Part shown: positions 55,451 through 63,698 of the stretch, piece after piece
How positions within the stretch are numbered: position 1 is the first letter of the stretch
How the letters are laid out: every line of letters begins with the position of its first letter
NCBI GenBank assembly: GCA_947500415.1
Contig: CANMRT010000001.1
Coordinates: 124,001 to 188,000 of the forward strand
Length of the DNA: 64,000 nt
Direction of reading: 5' to 3'
Source of the DNA: an uncultured Roseicyclus sp.
Lineage (GTDB): Bacteria; Pseudomonadota; Alphaproteobacteria; Rhodobacterales; Rhodobacteraceae
Position numbers and translations under genes: made by a program
Notes under the pieces: generated by a model
Database searches by the model: none
The model's input: only the letters and a program-made list of their open reading frames with translations
What the model was told of the DNA's origin: nothing

Positions 55451-56260
55451 ATGAAACTTCATCGTCGAACGTTTATTGCTGGCCCCGCTGTTTTGCTGGC
55501 AGGGGGCTTGGCAACGCGGCTTGGCGCGCAGTCGGAAAGCGCCGAGGCGCGCGGGCTGAGGATTGCGACGGAGGCCTCTGACCGCGCCGGCGGCTATCAG
55601 GACGTGACGGCAGATGGTGAAATGACCCTGCGGACTGCCAGCGGACAGAATGCGACGCGGCGGTTTGAAACGCGCTGGATAAGCACGGGCCCCGGGCAGA
55701 CAAGATCGCTTATGGTATTCGAATGGCCCGGCGACATTCGCAACACCGCTTTGCTGACCCACACGTATGAAGGGCGCAATGACGACCAATGGCTGTTCCT
55801 TCCCGCGATGGACCGTGTGCGCCGGATCACCGGATCCGGTCGATCCGGATCATTCGTCGGCAGTGAGTTCGCATTCGAGGATATGGTCGATCAGGAGGTC
55901 GACAAATTCGACCACGCTTGGGTAAACGACGGAGCGTGTCCCGCCGGTGGCTCTTGCCATATCATCGACCGCGTGCCGAACACGCGTTCGTCGGGGTATA
56001 GCCGTCAGCGCATTTGGCTTGATCAGGCGCATTTGCGTCTGCAGCAGGTACAGTATTTCGACCGTCGCGGGGCGCACCTGAAAACGCTGACGATTTCAGG
56101 GTACCGCCAACACTCCGGGCGTTGGTGGCGACCGCAAAGAATGGACATGTCTAACCATCTGACCGGGGCTAGCACCCGATTGGATTGGAGCGGGTACACG
56201 TTTAACCAAGGTTTGTCGCCCAACGCGTTCACCACCAACGCGCTCGGCCGCATTCGCTAG
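55451..56260 (+). CDS. LolA-like outer-membrane lipoprotein-sorting family protein
   Basis: A 269-residue exported protein. The start HRRTFIAGPAVLLAGG looks like a twin-arginine or ordinary signal peptide ending near LGAQS. The mature part has the LolA-like beta-sheet pattern seen in proteins encoded beside RND lipid exporters: GEMTLRT, WPGDIRNTALL, WLFLPAMDRVRRI, SGSFVGSEFAFEDM. It starts one base after the exporter stop. It probably shields the lipid product during periplasmic transfer. I chose the ATG at 55451 because the upstream in-frame codons lie inside the exporter gene. Confidence 0.82.
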   Translation: MKLHRRTFIAGPAVLLAGGLATRLGAQSESAEARGLRIATEASDRAGGYQDVTADGEMTLRTASGQNATRRFETRWISTGPGQTRSLMVFEWPGDIRNTALLTHTYEGRNDDQWLFLPAMDRVRRITGSGRSGSFVGSEFAFEDMVDQEVDKFDHAWVNDGACPAGGSCHIIDRVPNTRSSGYSRQRIWLDQAHLRLQQVQYFDRRGAHLKTLTISGYRQHSGRWWRPQRMDMSNHLTGASTRLDWSGYTFNQGLSPNAFTTNALGRIR

Positions 56261-56390
56261 GCCAAGAATTGTTGCCTATCGGCAAGCGTCTGAGAATTGT
56301 TTTCCCTTGGCGCGCTGCCAGCGTTTCGCCCTATCAGTCGATAGGTTAGCGTCGATTAAACACTGCCATTTAGGTTGCTTGGGGGCTTCC

Positions 56391-57752
56391 ATGAATTTTC
56401 GCAAAACGTCTTGTGTCTTGGCCTGCCTTTTTGCGGCGCCAGTAAGCGCGCAAACCTCTGATTACCTGTCGCTTTCGGCTGAAACCGAACTCGGCGCGCG
56501 CTACTACTTCGAAGACGGGGCCTTCTTTGGCCAATCAGATGCCGGCCTCTATCCCTATTTCGGGGTTCGTCTGAACGCTGATCTGGAACTTGAGGATGGG
56601 GCGATTATCGGCGAAATCAGTGGACTTTTCGACGACTTCAACGAACGTTCGGTCCTGAATATTCAACGCCTCTACTACACCAGCAGCTTTGACACCTGGG
56701 ACTACCTGATCGGCTACAACGTGGAAGATTGGGGCGTCAGCAACGGGCGCACGATCGTCAACGTGCTCAACAGTCGCGATCGCGCCAACCAGGTCGGCGA
56801 TAGTGAGCTTCTAGGCACACCGATGTTGAATGCAAACTTCTTCACCCAAATCGGGACGTTCAGCGTTTATGCCCTGCCGGGCAACACGATCGAGAACTTT
56901 GGCGGTTTGAATTCCCGCTATCGTGGTCCGCTTTATACCGACGATGATCTCATCGCCTACGAAACCGATAATCCGCTTAACTTCGCCGTGCGGTTCACAA
57001 ACAACTATGCAGTTGGACAGGGCGCGCTGGATGTTGGGGCCTCCTTTTACATTGGCGCAGATCGCGAGTCCGTCGGGCTTTTGGGGTGTAACCGCCCAGG
57101 CCCTGGAGTGGACGCCGCGACCTGTAATGCGATCACGGCCGCCTCCATCGCAAATTTCGAAAGTGGCAACGCTGCCCCTTCAACGCAGGCCGAGATTGAC
57201 GCTTTCCTGGCCACGAACTTTGGCCCCGGGGTTGCCGCGAATGCCGTGAACTTCGGCCTGCTGGCATCAGCGCCATATTATCAGGATATCAATCAATTCG
57301 GATTGACGACCGTCTACACTCAGGGGAACACGCAGCTGCGGTTCGAGGGTTTCGTGCGCAACACCGAGTTCGAGACGTTCTCTGGCGCAATTGTTGGCGG
57401 CGACTATACGTTCAACGATTTCATGGGCGGTGCCGGCACGCTGATCGTCTCCGCCGAATATCACTACGACAACCGTAGCACGCGGCAGCCGGTGACGGCA
57501 TTCGCAGATGATGTGTTCCTTGCAGCGGCCTATTCCGCCAATGACACCAACGACACCCGCATTGATGCCAGCGTCTTCATCGACGTGGACGATGACGCGC
57601 AGCTGTTCACTCTCGGGGCGTCGCGTCGATTGGGTGACAACGTAAGTTTGGGAATGCATGCGAGCCACGTTGACGCGGCTCCATCCAACGATCCGCTGTC
57701 TTTTGTGGACGATGACTCCTTCGTGGAGTTCTCGCTGTCGATCTTTTTCTGA
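56391..57752 (+). CDS. Outer-membrane beta-barrel protein of the PKS cluster
   Basis: A 453-residue protein with a signal peptide ending near PVSAQT, many amphipathic strands (for example ARYYFEDGAFFGQ, YYTSSFDTWDYLIGYN, GTLIVSAEYHYDN) and a terminal FF. In layout it resembles DUF1302-type barrels found with LolA-like and RND genes. It lies 130 bp after the LolA-like gene on the same strand. It probably receives or displays the exported lipid at the outer membrane; it could also be a separate porin. The start at 56391 precedes the signal peptide directly. Confidence 0.75.
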   Translation: MNFRKTSCVLACLFAAPVSAQTSDYLSLSAETELGARYYFEDGAFFGQSDAGLYPYFGVRLNADLELEDGAIIGEISGLFDDFNERSVLNIQRLYYTSSFDTWDYLIGYNVEDWGVSNGRTIVNVLNSRDRANQVGDSELLGTPMLNANFFTQIGTFSVYALPGNTIENFGGLNSRYRGPLYTDDDLIAYETDNPLNFAVRFTNNYAVGQGALDVGASFYIGADRESVGLLGCNRPGPGVDAATCNAITAASIANFESGNAAPSTQAEIDAFLATNFGPGVAANAVNFGLLASAPYYQDINQFGLTTVYTQGNTQLRFEGFVRNTEFETFSGAIVGGDYTFNDFMGGAGTLIVSAEYHYDNRSTRQPVTAFADDVFLAAAYSANDTNDTRIDASVFIDVDDDAQLFTLGASRRLGDNVSLGMHASHVDAAPSNDPLSFVDDDSFVEFSLSIFF

Positions 57753-58020
57753 TCGGTTGGAGGCCTGAAGCGGGCCCACACCTGCCGTTCGTTCATGGGC
57801 GAAAGGGCTGCAGTCGCAACCCGCTTAGCGGTCATTGGCTGCACCTGCTCGAACTCGGCAACAATAGATGGCTGGACTACGGGAAGAACCGTCCCTTAGC
57901 TGCGCGAGCGATAAAAGCCTGTAGCCGCTGGGTGCCTAGTCATCTGTGGCGGAAAGTAGACGCTCACTGAAATCGCGTCTGGGCAAGCGTACCAAGCATC
58001 CAGGCAAACCTTAGCCGCGC

Positions 58021-58797
58021 CTAAGCCATTTGAACGCTTGCTGGAGCTTCCTTGGCGCCGGTCATGAAAGCGACGGCGTCTGACATGGTGTAGTCCTTTG
58101 GGTCCACGACACAAAGTCTGCGGCCTAGTCGATGCACGTGGATTCGATCGGCAACTTCGAATACGTGGGGCATGTTGTGACTGATCAGGATGATCGGAAT
58201 GCCCCGAGACCGGACGTCTAGGATCAACTCCAACACCTTTCTCGACTCTTTGACCCCGAGTGCCGCAGTGGGTTCGTCGAGGATGATGACCTTCGAGCCA
58301 AACGCGGCTGCGCGTGCCACCGCGACGCCTTGTCGTTGTCCCCCCGACAGCGTCTCAACAGCCTGATTGATGTTCTGGATCGTCATCAAACCCAGCTCAT
58401 TCAGCTTCTCGCGCGCCTTGGCCTCCATCGCGGCCTTGTCTAACTGCTTCAATATCGTTCCGCGCCAGCCAGGTTTGCGCAGCTCGCGCCCCATGAACAT
58501 GTTGTCTGCAATCGATAGCGCAGGGCTGACGGCCAACGTCTGATACACGGTCTCGATCCCGGCATGGCGTGCGTCGTTCGGTGAGGCGAAATTAACGCGC
58601 TTACCTTCCAACTCGACCTCACCTTGGTCGGGCACAACCGCCCCCGACAGCGCCTTAATCAGAGTGGACTTGCCCGCCCCGTTGTCGCCGATCACGGCCA
58701 GGATTTCCCCCGGGTAAAGATCGAAGTCGCAATTATCGAGGGCAACCACCTTGCCGTAGCGTTTAGTCAGGTTTCTGCCTTTAAGAATGGGTTGCAT
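58021..58797 (-). CDS. frcA: Fructose-type ABC transporter, single-domain ATPase
   Basis: A 258-residue ABC ATPase: Walker A GDNGAGKST, signature LSGGQRQ, Walker [13 protein letters not shown]. Like rhizobial FrcA it is a single nucleotide-binding domain rather than the double domain of RbsA. Its start shares the A of the frcC stop (TGATG). It is the last gene of frcBCA. A longer open frame upstream lies within frcC. It likely powers import of fructose, and perhaps mannose or ribose as in Sinorhizobium. Confidence 0.9.
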   Translation of the reverse strand: MQPILKGRNLTKRYGKVVALDNCDFDLYPGEILAVIGDNGAGKSTLIKALSGAVVPDQGEVELEGKRVNFASPNDARHAGIETVYQTLAVSPALSIADNMFMGRELRKPGWRGTILKQLDKAAMEAKAREKLNELGLMTIQNINQAVETLSGGQRQGVAVARAAAFGSKVIILDEPTAALGVKESRKVLELILDVRSRGIPIILISHNMPHVFEVADRIHVHRLGRRLCVVDPKDYTMSDAVAFMTGAKEAPASVQMA

Positions 58798-59951
58798 CAC
58801 GCGGCCACCTTTCTGATCCACTGGTCGATGCCGACCGCCAAAATGATGAGCGTGCCGATCAACATGAAGGTCCATTGCGGGTTCACACCAGCCATCCCGA
58901 GGCCCAGCATGAAGACCCCCACGATGAGTGCCCCAAAAAACGCCCCCCAGATGGAGCCGCGCCCCCCGAACAGGGAAATGCCGCCGATCACCACGGCTGT
59001 GATCGACTCAATATTGCCTTCGATCCCCGTCGACGCACTGGGCGAGACCGAGGCGAACCGCCCAATCAAAGACCATCCCGCAATTGCGGCAATAAAACCG
59101 GCCAGCATATAGACCGACATCAGCGTGCGCTTGACGTTGACACCGGCAAGCTCGGCGGCTTCCGGATCATCGCCCACCGCGTAGACATGTCGACCCCACG
59201 CGGTGGAGCGCAGCATGTAGGCCAGAATAAAGGTGAGCAGGATCAAGGTCAGCACGCCGTAAGTGATCTTGGTCTGCCAGATCAGATCCAGCAGGAATTG
59301 GTCGGTATCGTTGGGCCGCATCCGCTCATAAACATTGCCGCGCAGGCCATCGATCCAGAGCACCAGCTGCTCGTTAGGCTTGAGCCCCAGCCATTGCAGC
59401 ATCGGCGCGTCTTCGCGGATGTCGCGGGCGCGGATCGTCTCGTTACGGGAATAGATGTAGTTGGCCGCCAACACGATCTGCCACACGCCGAGTGTGGCGA
59501 TAAAGGGTGGAATCTTGATCCGCGTGACCAGCCACCCCGACAACGCCCCGATGGCTGCACCTGCCGCTAGACCACAGGCCACGGCAACGGCTGGCGGGAT
59601 GCCATAGCGGAACGTGAACTGTCCCATGATGACGGAACAGAACACTGCGATGGCCCCGACCGACAGATCGATCCCGGCCGTCAGGATCACCAGGGTTTGT
59701 GCCAGCGCAAGGATACCCACGATCTGGATCTGTTGGAACACCAGAGTCATCTGCGGCAGGAACCGAGGGCCAAGCCAGCCCGTGAAGATCATGATTGCGC
59801 ATCCCAACACGATCAGGGGCACGAGCGACGGCGTTTTGTGGAGCGCACTTTGGAAGCGCATCAGCAGGGACTTATTGTCGAGTTCAAAGCTTGCAACGCT
59901 TTGCTCTGCGCCTTTCAAGCCATCTTCAAAATTGTCGGAACGCTCCGTCAT
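58797..59951 (-). CDS. frcC: Fructose-type ABC transporter, permease
   Basis: A 384-residue polytopic permease of the ribose/fructose family: GIDLSVGAIAVF near residue 92 and the late VVIGGISLFGGRGSIWGAFFGALI are diagnostic. An N-terminal soluble stretch of about 40 residues precedes the first helix. It lies between frcB and frcA; a hairpin separates it from frcB. GGGG precedes an A-rich run and the ATG. Confidence 0.92.
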   Translation of the reverse strand: MTERSDNFEDGLKGAEQSVASFELDNKSLLMRFQSALHKTPSLVPLIVLGCAIMIFTGWLGPRFLPQMTLVFQQIQIVGILALAQTLVILTAGIDLSVGAIAVFCSVIMGQFTFRYGIPPAVAVACGLAAGAAIGALSGWLVTRIKIPPFIATLGVWQIVLAANYIYSRNETIRARDIREDAPMLQWLGLKPNEQLVLWIDGLRGNVYERMRPNDTDQFLLDLIWQTKITYGVLTLILLTFILAYMLRSTAWGRHVYAVGDDPEAAELAGVNVKRTLMSVYMLAGFIAAIAGWSLIGRFASVSPSASTGIEGNIESITAVVIGGISLFGGRGSIWGAFFGALIVGVFMLGLGMAGVNPQWTFMLIGTLIILAVGIDQWIRKVAA

Positions 59952-59994
59952 TTTTTTTGCCCCTGTCTTCCATCAGTCGCGGTCGAGATTTTCA

Positions 59995-60018
59995 AAGGGC
60001 GGACCTTGGCCCGCCCTT
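59995..60018 (-). terminator. Intra-operon hairpin between frcB and frcC
   Basis: AAGGGCGG (59995-60002) pairs with CCGCCCTT (60011-60018) around an 8-nt loop. On the transcribed strand a short TTT follows. A partial terminator or 3' stabiliser would favour binding-protein expression over the permease, the same design as between xylF and xylH. Confidence 0.6.
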
Positions 60019-60055
60019 CTTCTAGCATAATGTTGGGCGTTTAACCCGGCTCAAA

Positions 60056-61075
60056 TCAGCCCCAGCAGAGGTCGGCGCCTTCCTCGACCGAAATGCTGTC
60101 GACACCGTCGACGGGTTCGGCTGCCACAAGCGCTACACCGGTGTCGAAGAAGTCGAGGCCGGGGGTGTTTTCCGGCAGCGTCCCGTCTTCGGCGAAGGCT
60201 GCAATGGCTTCAATGCCAAGCGACGCCATCAGCAGCGGGTATTGCTGCGACGTGGCGCCGATCACGCCATCCGCAACGTCGGCAACACCGGGACAGCCCC
60301 CGTCAACCGAGACGATCAGCACGTCATCCTGACGGCCGACGGCTACAAGTGCCTCATATGCACCGGCAGCAGCGGGCTCATTGATGGTGTAGACGACGTT
60401 GATGTCTGGGTCTGCGGCAAGGCAGGTTTCCATTGCGGTGCGACCGCCTTCTTCGTTGCCTGCAGTGACTTCGTTGCAGATGATCCGCTCATCAGTTTCA
60501 TCGCCCCACAGGCTGGGATCGACCACGTCGATGCCAAAACCTGTCAAAAAGCCTTGGTCGCGCAACACGCCAACGGTGGGCTGGCTGATGGCCAGATCAA
60601 GCATGGCGATCCGCGCATCGGCGGCAGCGTCGCCCAAAGCACCCGCGGCCCACTGACCGATCAGCTCGCCGGCTGCAAAGTTGTCGGTCGCAAAGGTCGC
60701 GTCGGCGGCATCAATCGGCTCCAACGGCGTGTCGAGCGCGATCACAAGGATGCCTGCGGCGCGCGCTTCTTCCACGGCGGGAACGATTGCGGCGGTGTCG
60801 GATGCGGTGATCAAGATGCCGGATGCGCCATTCGCGATGCAGGTTTCAATCGCAGCAACCTGGGCTTCGTTGTCGCCGTCCACCTGACCGGCGTAGGAAT
60901 TCAAAGTGATGCCCAATTCGGCTGCAGCGGCCTCCGCGCCCTGACGCATCATTACGAAAAATGGGTTGGTGTCGGTCTTTGTGATAAGGCAGGCGGATAC
61001 GCCGTGCCCGTCCGCCATCGCCGCACCCGTTGTCGCAACGGTAGCCAGCGCAGTGCCGATCAGTAGCTTTTTCAT
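60056..61075 (-). CDS. frcB: Fructose-type ABC transporter, substrate-binding protein
   Basis: A 339-residue periplasmic binding protein with a signal peptide ending near AAMADG. It closely follows rhizobial Frc[17 protein letters not shown] near 25, [25 protein letters not shown] and a C-terminal LCWG. It binds fructose and related ketoses or pentoses. The ATG at 61075 has GGGAGGA just upstream. It is the first gene of the operon, divergent from a ROK regulator. Confidence 0.93.
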   Translation of the reverse strand: MKKLLIGTALATVATTGAAMADGHGVSACLITKTDTNPFFVMMRQGAEAAAAELGITLNSYAGQVDGDNEAQVAAIETCIANGASGILITASDTAAIVPAVEEARAAGILVIALDTPLEPIDAADATFATDNFAAGELIGQWAAGALGDAAADARIAMLDLAISQPTVGVLRDQGFLTGFGIDVVDPSLWGDETDERIICNEVTAGNEEGGRTAMETCLAADPDINVVYTINEPAAAGAYEALVAVGRQDDVLIVSVDGGCPGVADVADGVIGATSQQYPLLMASLGIEAIAAFAEDGTLPENTPGLDFFDTGVALVAAEPVDGVDSISVEEGADLCWG

Positions 61076-61194
61076 GGTGTCCTCCCAAGACAGATTTCCG
61101 GCAGCTGTGCGCCGCCTAATCAGCGATCCCTCCTCAGGTCGCTTGCCTCCAAAAGTCACGATTCGAGCGGGCCTGTCAATTAATTAGTTAACTT

Positions 61195-61207
61195 TCTTTA
61201 TTAAAGA
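61195..61207. promoter_or_regulatory. Palindrome in the frcB/ROK divergent promoter
   Basis: TCTTTATTAAAGA (61195-61207) is a perfect odd palindrome (T centre), next to GTTAAC (61187-61192), in an AT-rich patch between frcB and the ROK regulator. AT-rich palindromes are typical ROK operators; binding is inferred. Confidence 0.5.
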
Positions 61208-61253
61208 GAATCCGCTAGGATGATGCGCGGAAAGGAGGCATTAGTAGTCGCCA

Positions 61254-62420
61254 ATGGAAGACGGATTGGTCAGATCGCTCAGCTTCGGGTTGAGCCAACG
61301 TGGTGTGCGTGACCACAATGAACGGCTTTTGCTGTCGCTGATCCAACGTCACGGTGGGATGCCGGGCAGCGACTTGTCGCGGCGCGCCGGATTATCCCCG
61401 CCCACAGTGTCTAGCATTTTGCGCAGGCTCGAGTCTGAGGGTCTCGTGCGGCGCGGCGACCCGGTGCGCGGCAAGGTTGGAAAGCCATCAATCCCAATGC
61501 ATCTGGATCCAGAAGGTGCGTTTTCGTTTGGCCTCGAGATAGGGCGACGCTCGGCAGAACTCGTATTGATCGATTTTACCGGCACTGTGCGTCACGAGAG
61601 AAACCTCACCTACATGCGTCCGACGCCTGCCGACATCTTTGCCTTTGTCGAGGATGGCGTGCACGGCATCAGCTCTGAAATGAGCGGCGCGCATCGACAA
61701 AGAATATGTGGGTTCGGCGCGGCCGCTGCGTTCGAACTTTGGAACGCACAAGACGTCAGCCCAGGTGGTGTTTTTGCGGATTGGCAAAATGTAGACCTAA
61801 TAGGCCAACTGGAGGATCGGATCGACCTCCCCGTTCTGCGGCTCAACGACGCCACCGCTGCATGTCAGGCGGAACACACCTACGGACGCGGCAAAGAGTT
61901 CCAGGACTACGCGTACTTCTTCGTTGGGGCCTACATCGGCGGTGGAATTGCGCTCGACAACGCGGTCTACGAGGGGCGTCAAGGCAATGCCGGCGCATTG
62001 GGTTCGCTGCGCAGCATCGGACCCAACGGTGAAAGCATGCAATTGGTCGACATGGCCTCAATCCACCAATTGGAGCGACGCCTGCACGAGGTCGACATGG
62101 ACCCACGGCAGCTTTGGACCGACCCTGAAAGCTGGCGCAAGTTAACACGCTACGTTGATCCCTGGCTGGGACAAACCGCACAGGAACTGTCCAAAGCGGC
62201 CTTGTCTACTTGTTCTGTCATCGATTTTGAGGCGATCCTGATCGACGGGGCCTTCCCAGATCACATTCGCGATGAATTGGTCGAACGGGTTAGACGCTAC
62301 GTCGTCACCCAGGATACGCGCGGCCTGATCTGTCCGCGGATCGAAGCAGGCAGCATCGGCAAAAAAGCCCGCGCCATTGGCGCGGCAGCACGTCCCATCG
62401 GAACCCAGTTCTTGCTTTAG
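61254..62420 (+). CDS. ROK-family regulator of the fructose-type transporter
   Basis: A 388-residue protein with a winged helix-turn-helix (about 22-75, SDLSRRAGLSPPTVSSILRRLESEGLVRR) and a ROK domain (from about 90, FGLEIGRRSAELVLIDFTG). The zinc-binding CxCGxxGCxE cysteines of ROK proteins are absent; the corresponding region reads LGSLRSIGPNGESMQLVDM. It is therefore a divergent, probably zinc-free ROK regulator of the FrcR type. It is divergent from frcB with a palindrome between. An AGGAGG lies somewhat far (15 nt) from the ATG, so a nearby alternative start is possible. Confidence 0.87.
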   Translation: MEDGLVRSLSFGLSQRGVRDHNERLLLSLIQRHGGMPGSDLSRRAGLSPPTVSSILRRLESEGLVRRGDPVRGKVGKPSIPMHLDPEGAFSFGLEIGRRSAELVLIDFTGTVRHERNLTYMRPTPADIFAFVEDGVHGISSEMSGAHRQRICGFGAAAAFELWNAQDVSPGGVFADWQNVDLIGQLEDRIDLPVLRLNDATAACQAEHTYGRGKEFQDYAYFFVGAYIGGGIALDNAVYEGRQGNAGALGSLRSIGPNGESMQLVDMASIHQLERRLHEVDMDPRQLWTDPESWRKLTRYVDPWLGQTAQELSKAALSTCSVIDFEAILIDGAFPDHIRDELVERVRRYVVTQDTRGLICPRIEAGSIGKKARAIGAAARPIGTQFLL

Positions 62421-62880
62421 CGGAATTTTCCTTCGCTTGGCAGAGTCGTGCGAACTTGCGGTTGCGGTTCGGCGCAGGGTAAAATCTCAAATTGTTCGAG
62501 ATCTGGACTAGCTCGCAGCGGGATCTGTTTGGTGTCAGTGTCTCCAAGGTATTGGTTTTCGAATGTGGTAGGTTGGGCTCCTTGCGGACCTCGGATGCGG
62601 TGCGGCAATCCCGTGAAAAGGATGCTGTGCTAGCGTCCAGTGTCTGCGCGACTTTGTAGATGTTGTCGAGTGTGATGTTCTGCTCTGACCGTTCGACACT
62701 GCTTAGATACGTGCGGTCTAGCGCCTCTTTGGCAGCGAGACGCTCCTGAGACCAGCCTCTTTCCGCACGCAGCCTACGCAAATTGCGAATTGGACGTCTC
62801 GTAACGGGCTTTTCCCTGTACGCTTCACAGATAGTTTCGTGCACTCTAACGGTATTCAATCTACCTGTTTCAAGAGACAT
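62305..62880 (-). CDS. Small XRE-family (Cro/CI HTH) regulator with atypical tail
   Basis: Residues about 31-85 of a 191-codon frame form a clear HTH_3 domain (LRRLRAERGWSQERLAA, then LDRTYLSSVERSEQNITLDNI). Such regulators usually end soon after this domain. Here the frame continues for about 100 arginine/serine-rich residues and runs 116 bp into the convergent ROK gene, which suggests loss of the original stop by frameshift or decay. The start is uncertain. It is divergent from a small frameshifted exported-protein gene. No phage genes are nearby. Confidence 0.5.
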   Translation of the reverse strand: MSLETGRLNTVRVHETICEAYREKPVTRRPIRNLRRLRAERGWSQERLAAKEALDRTYLSSVERSEQNITLDNIYKVAQTLDASTASFSRDCRTASEVRKEPNLPHSKTNTLETLTPNRSRCELVQISNNLRFYPAPNRNRKFARLCQAKENSAKARTGFRWDVLPRQWRGLFCRCCLLRSADRSGRAYPG

Positions 62881-62927
62881 TCGACTTCGTCCATGCGATC
62901 TCGAGATGGCCGTCCTGGAGGTGTGCA

Positions 62928-63216
62928 GTGTTGAAAAATCGTTTTTTGTTTTGGGAGCCTATTTGTTGGAACGGCATCTTTTTCAGCCCCACTTGAGCCT
63001 GGCGCAATCTACACAAGTCAGTGGACACAGGGACATGCTCAACATCTGGCCGATGATGCAAGCATGCTCATCCGACGTATCAGCTATCGATGCGGTAGTG
63101 TTTCGGCGATAAGTGTTTGGTTTTCAGGTCGCGGCTTCACAGTGATTTTTAATGATTTCCGCTACGAGTACGAGGTTGAAAACCGTGGCGGACGCTGGGT
63201 AGTCACACTCCAATAG
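62928..63216 (+). pseudogene. Frameshifted gene for a small exported protein
   Basis: GGAGG (62917-62921) is followed after six bases by GTG TTG AAA AAT CGT. That frame stops early, but the +1 frame from a T6 run (62942-62947) reads on as FCFGSLFVGTASFSAPLEPG and ends with YEYEVENRGGRWVVTLQ and TAG at 63214-63216. Removing one T joins a basic start, a short hydrophobic signal and a mature part of some 70 residues, about 95 in all. A pseudogene, a read error or programmed slippage are possible. It resembles small secreted proteins of unknown function. Confidence 0.5.
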
Positions 63217-63578
63217 CAACATCACTTGGTCACCCTCGGTTGACCGAGCACTATCGAAACAAACTAGACACTTGTGGTTGCCGTCCAAATGCAACCCCAT
63301 CGCGATGTCGTCACAATTACGGACAATTCTACGAACTAACTAGGTTTGTGCGTACACTCTCCAGAGCGACAGGCAATGCCCACCGAAGATCTAGCGGAAC
63401 GAAATCGGAAGCAGAATCCGCTCAGGCACCAGTAGACTGTACTTCGTGCAATCTGCGCACCCGGTGCGCTAGCTCAATCTGACCGCAGAAAAATCCAGGC
63501 GAAGGTGTGCAGAAGGGTGGATAGAAAACCGTTTCAATGTGAAGCGGCCCTGAAATCAAGGTACAAATTGAAAGTTGG
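63217..63578. other. Intergenic stretch, no gene seen
   Basis: Short frames only (for example 80 codons at 63240-63482) without ribosome site or domain. It lies between the frameshifted small gene and the tRNA gene on the opposite strand. Confidence 0.45.
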
Positions 63579-63654
63579 TGGTGCCGCTGAAGGGACTCGA
63601 ACCCCCGACCCCATCATTACGAATGACGTGCTCTACCATCTGAGCTACAGCGGC
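63579..63654 (-). tRNA. tRNA-Thr (anticodon CGT)
   Basis: The minus strand folds as a complete tRNA: acceptor GCCGCTG/CAGCGGC, D-arm GCTC-AGATGGTA-GAGC, anticodon loop TTCGTAA (63617-63623) giving CGU, a T-arm with GTTCGAGT, and encoded CCA at the 3' end. It reads ACG threonine codons. Confidence 0.95.
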
Positions 63655-63698
63655 TTATCGGCGGCGCTCATAGCAAGGCGCGCCGCGGTTGGGTAGTC

